Shown: positions 32,407 through 41,800 of the stretch, piece after piece
Layout: each line of letters begins with the position of its first letter
How positions within the stretch are numbered: the stretch's first letter is position 1
Source of the DNA: a virus
Length of the DNA stretch: 54,874 nucleotides
Virus record (IMG/VR): IMGVR_UViG_3300008262_003739
Location: 1-54,874 of that record
Reading direction: 5' to 3' (one strand)
The notes under the pieces: model-generated
What the model was told of the DNA's origin: nothing
Seen by the model: the letters and a program-made list of their open reading frames with translations, nothing else
Database searches by the model: none
Position numbers and translations under genes: made by a program

Positions 32407-32413
32407 ACACAAT

Positions 32414-32902
32414 ATGGCTGATTTATTAATGAAAATGCCCTTTCAGTATGAACCTAAAAGAAAAAATAGATTCATCGTTACTTTCCCTTCTTCTTTGGGG
32501 ATTAATTCTTGGTATGTTGAATCCACTTCAAGACCAAAAATCGAAATTAAAGATGTTGAGATACCTTTCTTAAATACTTCAACATATGTTGCTGGTCGTT
32601 TTAATTGGGGTTCACTTGATGTTACATTTAGAGACCCTATTGGTCCTTCAGCTGCACAAGCGTTAATGGAGTGGGTACGTTTACACGCCGAGTCTGTTAC
32701 GGGACGTATGGGATATGCTGCAGGGTACAAAAAAGATATTGATTTAGAAATGTTAGACCCAACAGGAGTTGCGGTTGAAAAATGGATTTTACAGGGTGTT
32801 TTCTTAACTAACGTGGACTTTGATTCATTAAGTTATAGTGAAGATGGTTTAATAACTGTTAAAGCAACTCTTAGACCTGATAGATGTATCTTAGTATACT
32901 AA
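32414..32902 (+). CDS. gp19: Tail tube protein (gp19-like)
   Basis: This 162-residue protein matches T4 gp19 (163 residues), which forms the inner tube through which DNA passes. The family pattern is complete: PKRKNRFIVTFPSSLGINSW near residue 14, DVEIPFLNTSTYVAGRFNWG with the polymerisation loop, LDVTFRDPIGPSAAQALMEW, and KKDIDLEMLDPTGVAVEKWI leading to LSYSEDGLITVKATLRPDRC. No oddities in the frame. It stands alone between its own leader and a terminator, as expected for a highly made structural protein. Confidence 0.95.
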   Translation: MADLLMKMPFQYEPKRKNRFIVTFPSSLGINSWYVESTSRPKIEIKDVEIPFLNTSTYVAGRFNWGSLDVTFRDPIGPSAAQALMEWVRLHAESVTGRMGYAAGYKKDIDLEMLDPTGVAVEKWILQGVFLTNVDFDSLSYSEDGLITVKATLRPDRCILVY

Positions 32903-32923
32903 AATAAAATTAGAATATTTCAT

Positions 32924-32952
32924 AATCCCATCTATTTCAGGTGGGATTTTTT
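32924..32952 (+). terminator. Rho-independent terminator after tail tube gene
   Basis: AATCCCATC (32924-32932), 7-base loop, GGTGGGATT (32940-32948) with one T-G pair, then TTTT. It lies 22 bases after the tube stop and ends that unit. Confidence 0.85.
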
Positions 32953-32997
32953 ATTTACTAAAATTATTAATCGTTTATTTTTTAAGAAAAAATTATT

Positions 32998-33756
32998 ATG
33001 GACCAATCTTTACAATACGGACAAATGGAATTTAATTTACCACACGACGTAGTCGCATTACCTTCAAGAGGGATTTTTTATAGACCTAAAAAAGAATCAT
33101 TAAAAGTAGGATATTTAACCGCGGCAGATGAAAATCTTTTAATGTCTCAAAACACACCAAAAGAAGGAATTATTTCGGCACTTCTAAAAACTAAAATTTA
33201 TGAACCAGGTTTTGATGTTGGTCAGTTATTGGACACTGATGCTCAAGCTGTTTTAATATTTTTAAGAAACACCGCATTTGGTTCTGGTTATTCATATAAA
33301 TTAATAGACCCCGCAACAAATAAATATTTTGAGGTGGAAATAAATTTGGATGAATTAAATTTCCTACCATTAAAACATAATCCAGATAGTGATGGTCTTT
33401 TTTCATATACACTTAAAAAATCAAATAAAAATATAAAGTTTAAGTTATTAAGTATTTCTGAAATAAATGAAATTGACAAATTAAAAGACCAATATCCTGA
33501 AAATATGATTGCACCGACAATCACCAAAAAATTAGAAAAACATATAATTGAGTTGGATTCTGATAGAGACAGAATGAAAATTACCAATTTTATTAATCAA
33601 ATGCCAATTTCAGATGCCAAAGACTTAAGAAAATTTATTTCAGAGTGTGAACCAAAATTAGATTTAACAAGAACAGTAACCGCCCCGTCAGGAGAAAAAG
33701 TGACCTTTGAGGTTATTTTTGGGGTGGAGTTTTTTCGGCCTTTCTTTTCATTATAA
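32998..33756 (+). CDS. Tail assembly chaperone-like protein (T4 gp26 baseplate family)
   Basis: This 252-residue protein has the T4 baseplate (gp26-type) pattern: VALPSRGIFYRPKKESLKVG, ADENLLMSQNTPKEGIISAL, and VLIFLRNTAFGSGYSYKLID. The C-terminal 50 residues are helical and end in VIFGVEFFRPFFSL. It lies between tube and tape measure, the place where most tailed phages encode a tail assembly chaperone pair linked by a frameshift. T4 gp26 and gp51 are likewise not found in mature baseplates. A second frame (33707-33889) overlaps its end and lacks a normal start, so the longer product is probably made by a +1 or -2 slip near 33730-33748. Confidence 0.7.
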   Translation: MDQSLQYGQMEFNLPHDVVALPSRGIFYRPKKESLKVGYLTAADENLLMSQNTPKEGIISALLKTKIYEPGFDVGQLLDTDAQAVLIFLRNTAFGSGYSYKLIDPATNKYFEVEINLDELNFLPLKHNPDSDGLFSYTLKKSNKNIKFKLLSISEINEIDKLKDQYPENMIAPTITKKLEKHIIELDSDRDRMKITNFINQMPISDAKDLRKFISECEPKLDLTRTVTAPSGEKVTFEVIFGVEFFRPFFSL

Positions 33757-33889
33757 AAAAGTATTACTTGATGAAATATATTATTTAGTCAAACACTGCG
33801 GATTTTCATATTCAGACATTTTAAAAATACCAACATATGAAAGAAGATATTTTATAGATAAATTTATAGAATCACTTAATAAAACATAA
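33707..33889 (+). CDS. C-terminal extension of the tail chaperone, reached by frameshift
   Basis: This is a 60-codon frame in the +1 phase relative to the chaperone. It has no ATG, and the first possible start is a TTG at 33707 with no leader. Beyond the overlap it encodes YKKVLLDEIYYLVKHCGFSY and a PTYERRYFIDKFIES ending, a helical domain of the kind fused to tail chaperones ('exxylvkxGgfsyxdvxxMPxxerxxfi'). I infer a G-GT type arrangement: short protein abundant, extended protein rare and bound to the tape measure. The shift could also be a sequencing indel in the T-runs. Confidence 0.6.
   Translation: MRLFLGWSFFGLSFHYKKVLLDEIYYLVKHCGFSYSDILKIPTYERRYFIDKFIESLNKT
33730..33748 (+). other. 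Candidate programmed frameshift site of the tail chaperone
   Basis: Frame 0 codons are GAG TTT TTT CGG CCT TTC TTT TCA TTA TAA. A +1 slip of the Phe tRNA on TTT-T (33745-33748) keeps full pairing and continues CAT TAT AAA. The TTTTTTC run at 33730-33736 could give +1 or -2. The frame 0 stop is at 33754-33756, close behind, as expected for a programmed site. Confidence 0.5.
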
Positions 33890-33897
33890 CTAAATTC

Positions 33898-33904
33898 TAT
33901 TTAT
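33898..33904 (+). promoter_or_regulatory. TATTTAT box of the tape measure gene
   Basis: CTATTTATAAAATA: the box is 14 bases before ATG 33919, in the gap after the chaperone extension. Suggests separate control of tape measure level. Confidence 0.4.
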
Positions 33905-33918
33905 AAAATAAAAATATT

Positions 33919-35841
33919 ATGTGGCTTTTTTTTGAAGGTGATGGAAATGTGACATCTAATGACGCGGCAGAAACACCTATTGGTAGTACTTCCGCATATA
34001 ACGCGGACGCTCCACTTGAACAACTTGAAAGTTTAAAACAAGCTTATCAAAATTTTGTTGCCAGTATAACTAACGCTAAGACTGTCGTCCAAAACGTTAA
34101 TAAATCCATGACTGAAATGGAGGGGTCAGCACTTGCTCTCCAAAGGTCTATGGGAGGTGTTGTTATGGGCGCCGAGCAATTTAGACAAAAATTAATATCA
34201 TCATACCATGCAAATTTAGATATTGGTGTAAGTTTTAAAGATACTTTAGAAAGTGTTGAAGGTATAGCCGCTGGAATGGGAAGAATGGTTAACCCATCTG
34301 AAGAAGTGATTACAAATATGCTTGTATTGTCCAAAAGTACAGGTATGGCTGCTAAAGATATTGGGGGAATGGTTACAGACCTTGTAAGATTTGGAGGAAC
34401 GCAATTAGAAGCAACCAAAAAAATAGAGACCCTTTCAAAATCGGCAAGAGCCGCAGGATTGAATGCTGCATCATTTGTAAAAAGTATTCAAACTGATTTA
34501 AAAAAAGTTAGTGGTTTTGGTTTTAAAAGTGGTGTTGACGGGTTATCTAAAATGGTAAAACAGGCAATGTTATTAAGGACGACTGTACAGGCGATAGGTG
34601 CTCAAGAAGTTCAAAACACAGCATTAGATCCTGAAGGTGCAATTCAATTAGCTGCCGATTTTCAAATGTTAGGTGGTGCCGTTGGTAAACTTGCCGACCC
34701 ATTCCAATTAATGTATATGGCTCAAAACGATGTTGAGGGGTTACAAAAAGAATTAGTTAACTCTACAAAGGCAGCAATGTCTTTTAATAAGGAAACAGGT
34801 AATTTTGATGTATCTACTGAAGATATGTACAGACTTAGACAACAGGCAAAACTTACAGGTGCAAATTTAGAAGATTTAGTTAACACAGGTAGAGAAGCTG
34901 CAAAGTTAGATTATTTAAGAGATAAGTTTGATTTAAAAGGTTTAGATGAGGATACTCAAAATTTAGTTGCCGGTTTAGCGGAAATTGGTGAAGGTGGGAA
35001 AGTATCAATAGATATACCAGGATTTAAAAAATTAGAAGCAGACACCGCCGACGGTTTAAAAGCCCAATTACAAAGTGCCGATGCACAAAAAGCATTGAAA
35101 GATTACCAAGACAAAGCGGCTATGACTGAAAAAGATTTGGCCATTGCACAACAAACTATTAGTGAAAAACAGGCGATAGATGTTAACATTATTAAAGAAG
35201 CCGTATTGAAATCAATGTCCCAAGACCAACAAAAAGAACTTTTAGCTAGTATAAAAAAATCTAACGAAGATGTTGGTCAGGCTATGACGACAATTGCTAA
35301 TAGTAGCGCAACAGTGACAGGACCATTGGTAACTGGTGCCAATACCGCTACAAGTACAGGTGCTAAAAATTTTGCTGAAGGTGTTAAGGTTTCTGACAAT
35401 TTACTCAAAAATGCATTCGAGAATATATCATTAGAATCTGATGTTGTTGATAATGGTAGTGATGATAATTTAGACCCCGATAACGATACAGGTCTTGAAG
35501 ACGGGTTTATGGATAAAGGAACCCCAAAATTTATAAAATCCGGAAAAAATAAATTGCTACCATCAATAGATGACCAAATATTAGTTGCCCCAAACATTAC
35601 TGACTATATTTCTAAATCACAAAAATTAAATGAAATGACAGGTTCATTAACAGATATGATGGGGGGTGGAAAAGTTGGAGGAGCAATAGACATCAATATT
35701 AATGTTGGTGGTTCGGTAACTGGAGATAGGAACGCAGATGTAAGTAAAATATTTAACGACCCAAAAGTACAAAAACAAATAATGGACACAGTTCTATATA
35801 AATTAGATGCATATAAAAGACAACAAGGTGTTTTGAAATAA
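33919..35841 (+). CDS. Tape measure protein (gp29-like)
   Basis: This 640-residue protein follows the chaperone pair, as tape measures do. It is mostly helical with Ala, Lys, Gln and Asp: LEQLESLKQAYQNFVASITN at the start, then ALALQRSMGGVVMGAEQFRQ, and repeated 'AAGLNAASFVKSIQ'-type segments with Gly-rich breaks. The C-terminus has a Gly-rich turn (GGGKVGGAIDINI, then VGGSVTGD) and a final helix. T4 gp29 is 590 residues, so a tail of about T4 length is expected. The start MWLFFEGDGNVTSNDAAETP has an A-rich leader. No peptidase motif is seen. Confidence 0.8.
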   Translation: MWLFFEGDGNVTSNDAAETPIGSTSAYNADAPLEQLESLKQAYQNFVASITNAKTVVQNVNKSMTEMEGSALALQRSMGGVVMGAEQFRQKLISSYHANLDIGVSFKDTLESVEGIAAGMGRMVNPSEEVITNMLVLSKSTGMAAKDIGGMVTDLVRFGGTQLEATKKIETLSKSARAAGLNAASFVKSIQTDLKKVSGFGFKSGVDGLSKMVKQAMLLRTTVQAIGAQEVQNTALDPEGAIQLAADFQMLGGAVGKLADPFQLMYMAQNDVEGLQKELVNSTKAAMSFNKETGNFDVSTEDMYRLRQQAKLTGANLEDLVNTGREAAKLDYLRDKFDLKGLDEDTQNLVAGLAEIGEGGKVSIDIPGFKKLEADTADGLKAQLQSADAQKALKDYQDKAAMTEKDLAIAQQTISEKQAIDVNIIKEAVLKSMSQDQQKELLASIKKSNEDVGQAMTTIANSSATVTGPLVTGANTATSTGAKNFAEGVKVSDNLLKNAFENISLESDVVDNGSDDNLDPDNDTGLEDGFMDKGTPKFIKSGKNKLLPSIDDQILVAPNITDYISKSQKLNEMTGSLTDMMGGGKVGGAIDININVGGSVTGDRNADVSKIFNDPKVQKQIMDTVLYKLDAYKRQQGVLK

Positions 35842-35857
35842 AAAACACAAAATAATC

Positions 35858-35864
35858 TATTTAT
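35858..35864 (+). promoter_or_regulatory. TATTTAT box of the giant baseplate operon
   Basis: TCTATTTATCATAAA: 14 bases before ATG 35879. Likely to drive the 2163-, 105- and 2421-residue genes, which overlap each other and have no gaps for another promoter. Confidence 0.4.
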
Positions 35865-35878
35865 CATAAAAAGACTAA

Positions 35879-38800
35879 ATGGAAAGTCCACTATCGTTTA
35901 ATTCGTCAGAAAATTTTAGAAAAAAATTATTAGTACGTAATCTACCACCGTATAAAGTAGATGGTTCTTTTAGTACTGGTGATAGACCCGCTGTTAGTGA
36001 ATTTAGAATTTTAGATTACGCGATAGTTGATTCTACATCTGTAGATGTGATTGGGGACCAACAGGAAAGACTATTGTACCCAATAAATCAATATGGTCCT
36101 GAAAATAAAAAAGAGTACGGAGATATTGTTAAAATCAATATTAATAGAAATTACAAAACTAATGAGGGAGAGTATGGGTTTCCCGATACAATTAATAGTG
36201 ATTTAGAACTAATTGGTGATAATTCAGAATTATATCATATAGTAAAAAACGTTTATAAACCACAAAACAATAGAAAAGATTATGGGGATAGCGTTTATTA
36301 TATAAATGACGATTTAAATATACGTACAGTTGGTAGTGGAGAATATAATATTTCGGATACACTTAATAGTTACTTATTTCAAATAGGTAATAATAGTGAA
36401 ATAGAACATAAAGTATTAAACAAGTATAAACCAAGTAGTGGGACTATTGGTGGTTTTGGAGATACTAAATACGAAATAAACGACCTTTTAGTTTTATCCT
36501 CAAGTTTTAGACAAATATTTGGATACGGTATTTCATACACCATTAATAGTGAGTTAGAACAAGTTGGTAATATTCAAGAAGAATATTTGATAGTTAAAAA
36601 CAAATATTCCCCCGAAAACTCTAACCAATACGGAGAAACAAGATATGATATTAATGCTGATTTAACATTAGGGTCCAATGAGGGTGAATATAATTATGGT
36701 GATACTATTGGTGACGAACTAGAACTTAAAGGTATTGAATTAAGACCAAAATTATTCACAAATAATGAATATAGACCTGAAGATGGTCAAAGTGTTTTTG
36801 TTGTTGAACCTTATAATATACTTAAAAATTTAATTATTGGTTCGGGTAACTATGGATATCCCGATACAATTGGAAGTGAGTTAGAAGTCGAAGGTAAAAC
36901 AGACAGACCAATTCTAATTGCGACTAACCAATACGGACCTGATAACCCTATTAAGGGTGAGGTAAATATCAATGTAAATCAACAAACAAATTCAAACGAA
37001 GGGGAATACGGATTTCCTGATACTATTGGTAGTGAGTTAGAAAACATTGGAATTGACGAAAGAAAACCTACATTTCTATCCAATCCTTGGGGACCTGAAG
37101 GTGACCAAAGTACCACAGAAATTGACCCTTACGCTAAAGTTAAAAACTTAACAATTAATGCTGGTAATTACGATGTTACCGACACTGACCAAAATGAATT
37201 AGAATATGTTGGTGGTTTAAAAGAAACTGAGGCGTATATTAAAAACAAATATGTTACCGGTGACGGAGATTATAACCTATTAACAATAACAGACTTACAA
37301 TATCAAACAACAGGATTACCTTACGCCAATTCAGATTCTACATTCGTTTTTGTACCATCAACATATACACCGGCAAGTATTTTAATAAGTGATAACCCTA
37401 ACGGATCTGAAGGTAGCCTTTCACAAGATTCTCAGTTAGCGGCTCTCGGAGCTAAACAATTACAAAAAGAATTTAGACATAGAGTTGCTTTAGAGCTTTT
37501 ACAACAAACATTAGGTAGAGTAAATGTTTTAAATACTAATATTGATGCTGATACAGGAGAAATTTCAACAAAACCAAATTTAGACCCATTTAACGCTATA
37601 GGATTACTTACGGGTAACATACCTATCATAGAAAGAAATTACTCAATAACTAATCCTGAATTATTTTTAGGTCAAGGTATAAATTTTGCGGCTAAATTAG
37701 CCGGAACATATTCTCCTTATTCTTATATACCTGGTGATTATTTTACGTATCCTGATAAAAATGGATTTGGGGCCTATGATAATGTATTTTCGGCTATCGG
37801 AGGAGCAATCGCAGGATTAATTCAGATGGTTAATCCAAATAATAATAATTCTTCCGAATTATTTTTAGAACACACTACGATATCGACTAGACATTTATTG
37901 TACGACCAATTAAAATATAATAATTTTAGACCTGACTATAAAGTGGGTACGGATTTAACTGCACCTCCAGGTAAATTTTATGTTGGGACACGTAAGAATG
38001 AAATAACAGAAATTGTACAAGGGGACCAACAACCAAAAGGCAAAAACAACAAGTTAAATATAGGACCTGTATTGGGTTATGGTAATATAGGTAAACAATA
38101 TGAGGGCGAAAGAATTAGTGACAGGTTATTTGGTTTAAACACTAGAAATTTCTTTAGTAGTGGTTTTGTTAATGGTAGTAATAAAAATAATGCTAACGTT
38201 GGAATATCAGGAGGGTTTACATGGTTATCAAACGATAATTATGTTTTACCTGGTGATTTCCAAGGACCGCTAAATGAAAAATTCCAAGATAATTCTGATT
38301 TTGAGTTTTCACAATTAAGTAGCACTTACGAAACTACAAAATCAAGTAACTATGAATTTACTGAAGGTTCGTTATTGGATGTTACTCAGAAATTAGTAGA
38401 TGCGGGTAGTAAGTCAAACAATCAGTTAGAACATGTCGGAAACGCAATTAACCAAGTTTCAAAAGTTTTTAATGATGGATATATTGAGTTAACAAAAGGG
38501 TCTAGAGTTATTAGATATACCACACCCAATTCAAAACCCGACTCAACAAAATCAGTGCAAGGATATGAATATTGTAGATTATTCACAAAAGATAGACCTT
38601 ACTATACGTTTGATGAGTTACAAAAAACAGACGGTAACATTAGAAAATATACAAATTCAGTATTAGATAATACTTACAACTTAAATATCGCACCATTAAA
38701 TATGGTTGAGGGTGTTGAGTCCACAAATATTATTGATGGTAAAGTAAAAAAATACATGTTATCATTAGAAAATTTGGCTTGGAGAACATCTAATAAACCT

Positions 38801-41800
38801 GGTTACACTTATGAAGATTTACCTGCCTGTGAAAAAGGACCTAACGGAGGTAGAATAATGTGGTTCCCACCTTACGATTTAAGTTTTGACGAATCAACAA
38901 ACACACAATGGACTGATACAACTTTTATTGGTAGACCTGAACCTGTATATACATTTGGTTCATCATCAAGAAAAGGTAATTTAAGTTTTAAAATAATTGT
39001 TGACCACCCGTCTATTTTAAATGTTTTGGTTGAAAAAGAATTAGAAAACGAATCATCACAATCTCAAATTACAAGAGTAATAGATTCATTTTTTGCGGGA
39101 TGTACAAAGTATGATTTGTATGATTTGGTACAAAAGTTCCCGATGTTCACACCAAATGATATTTTTGAAACCCAATTAATTTTAACTCCAGACCAAATAA
39201 AAGATTATACTGAAACATTACCAAGTTCAACTATAGAGAATAGGGTTGACCAAACATTTATTCCGCCTACAGAAACTCCACAAGATAATCCATGTACTGA
39301 ATGGGATTATAGTGTTGGTACTGGCCCTACAGATTTAACTTATACTGCGTGTAATGGTTCACAAATTGTTTTACCTTCTTTAAGTGCTGGTACTAAAGGT
39401 ACTGTATGTGTTGAAAAAAATACTGTACCATATTTTTCTGTTGTTGCAGGTAATAATACCGTTACAATAACTAATAGACCTTGTACAACCTCTACAACAG
39501 GAACGACCCCAACACCACCTGAGGAAATACCATTGGAAAAGAAATATCCTGAACCGTTATTTTATTTTCATAACGACTTTCCTGACCCTAACACGAATAG
39601 GATTTATGCGTCAAAACCGTATGACCAATGGTTGGCCGATTATAAAGCCCTAAAAACAAAATATTTAAGTACTGGTGGTAGTGATGGTTTCAGAAGTTTT
39701 TCTAAGGCCAGAGACAAGATAATTAAATACGGGGATAGTACATATGCCGATAAAGAAACGGAAATAAATGGATTATCGGATGCGGATAAAAATAATTTTT
39801 TAGCAAACTATATAGACACTAGGACAGAAAAAGTTTCTGAATTTTTTGAATATATTGATAGCGAATTTGAAGAAATTAAAAAATTCTTAACTGACGTTGT
39901 ACAAATTATAAAACAAGGTGGTACAGTTAACTTTACGTTAAAATCTTCAGCATCTGCAGTTACTACAGTTGCTTATAACGTTAATCTATCAAAAAGAAGA
40001 ATTGATGCCGCCTTACAGTATATTTTAAATTTTGAGCAAGATGGTATAAAATTAAAAAACTATTTTAATACTAAGTTAATTGTTAAACAAGTTCCAGAAG
40101 GGGAGACTACAACCATACAAGACCCAAGATATACCGCTATTAATTGTAACAAAAGTTATTTAAGTGATAGTGCTGAGGGAGTTGTTTCTGTAAACGCGAT
40201 GGCATGTAGACGTGTTAGAATTTTAGATGTTAAAGTAACTAACTTACCTGGTAATAGTGAAAATACACCACCAAATAATACAGAAACACCAACTAATGGT
40301 GATGGTGATACTACAGTATTAAATAGCGAAACACCGAGCCAAGGAGGTAATGGAGGTACACCTGCTAGTTCGGCAACTACAACAACACCAACATTTATAA
40401 CACAAACACCTAGCGGACAAACTGAAAATATTACACCTTTAAACCAAACTGTCACTAAAAATAATCCGACGTATAAGACAACTACCGTCGCTAGAAAAGA
40501 TTTAACTAAAAGATTGGCTAGAAAATTATTAACTGAATGTAATTATTTTGAATTGGTTAGACAAAGTGACCCTATGATATATGACGGTATAAAAAGTAAA
40601 ATAAAACATTTTCATCCGGTTTTTCATTCTATAACACCTGAAGGATTAAATGCCAGACTTACATTTTTAAATCAATGTATGAGACCGGGTGACACTATAC
40701 CTACAGTATCAAAAGATAATAATGGTACCGAAACTTTACTTTATAACGATGTTACAAACAGTGTGTTTGGTGCACCTCCTGTTTGTGTTTTAAGAATTGG
40801 TGATTTTTTTCATACAAAAATAGTAATAGACTCTTTAAGTTTAACATATGAAGATGGTAGGTTTGATTTAAATCCTGAGGGCATTGGAGTACAACCTATG
40901 ATTGCTGACGTTAAAATTGGGTTTAACTTTATCGGTGGACACGGATTGGCGGGACCAATAGCTAAACTACAAAATGCTTTGTCGTTTAATTATTACGCAA
41001 ATACTGAAATGTATGATGAAAGAGCTGAGGCAACCGAAGATGTGACATCTCAGTACGATGCTCAAATATTGGCCGACATCAAAAATCAGTTAGGAATTGT
41101 TAATGTTGCAGAACAAAGACCAATAAGTAATGATGGTGGAGTGACTATAGGAACAATAAAAACAAATAACTACGATTTAACAACTCAGAGCGCTTCAGGT
41201 GAAATATCATATATGGATAACTTTAAAAAATTAGTAGACAGTACAAAAAGTTATGCATCAACAACATTACAAAATTTAGAAAAATTAAATGAAGAATTAT
41301 TGTTAGGTGGTTTAATTGTATTAACAAAAGAAAGAAAATACACTGAAGGTTATTTTGACTATTTAGGTGGTAATTTAACAAATACTGCAAACATATTTGG
41401 TAAATCCGAAAACACACAACAAAAAATTGAAAAATTAATAACAGATGCAAAAACAGATGTTGATAATGGTAACTGTCCTTTATTAAAAGACCTAACGACA
41501 CAAAATTTTAACGACGCCGAAATAAGAAAAATTAAAAATAAAATTAAATCATTAATTGATGGTAAACAAAATTCTATGATAACGTCTATAGAAACCACAA
41601 ATTCAAGTATAACGACTGAAGAGTTAAGTTTAATTCAATTAATAGACCAAATAAATTATGTTTCAAGTGGGGTTGATGGATATATTAACAATAAAGGTGG
41701 TGTAGTTGTTTATAATTTATCAGGAACAAGTGATGTTAATGCTTCTAGTGTTGGTGTTAGTAATACTTTTAATGAATTAACACAAGACTTCTTAAAAATA

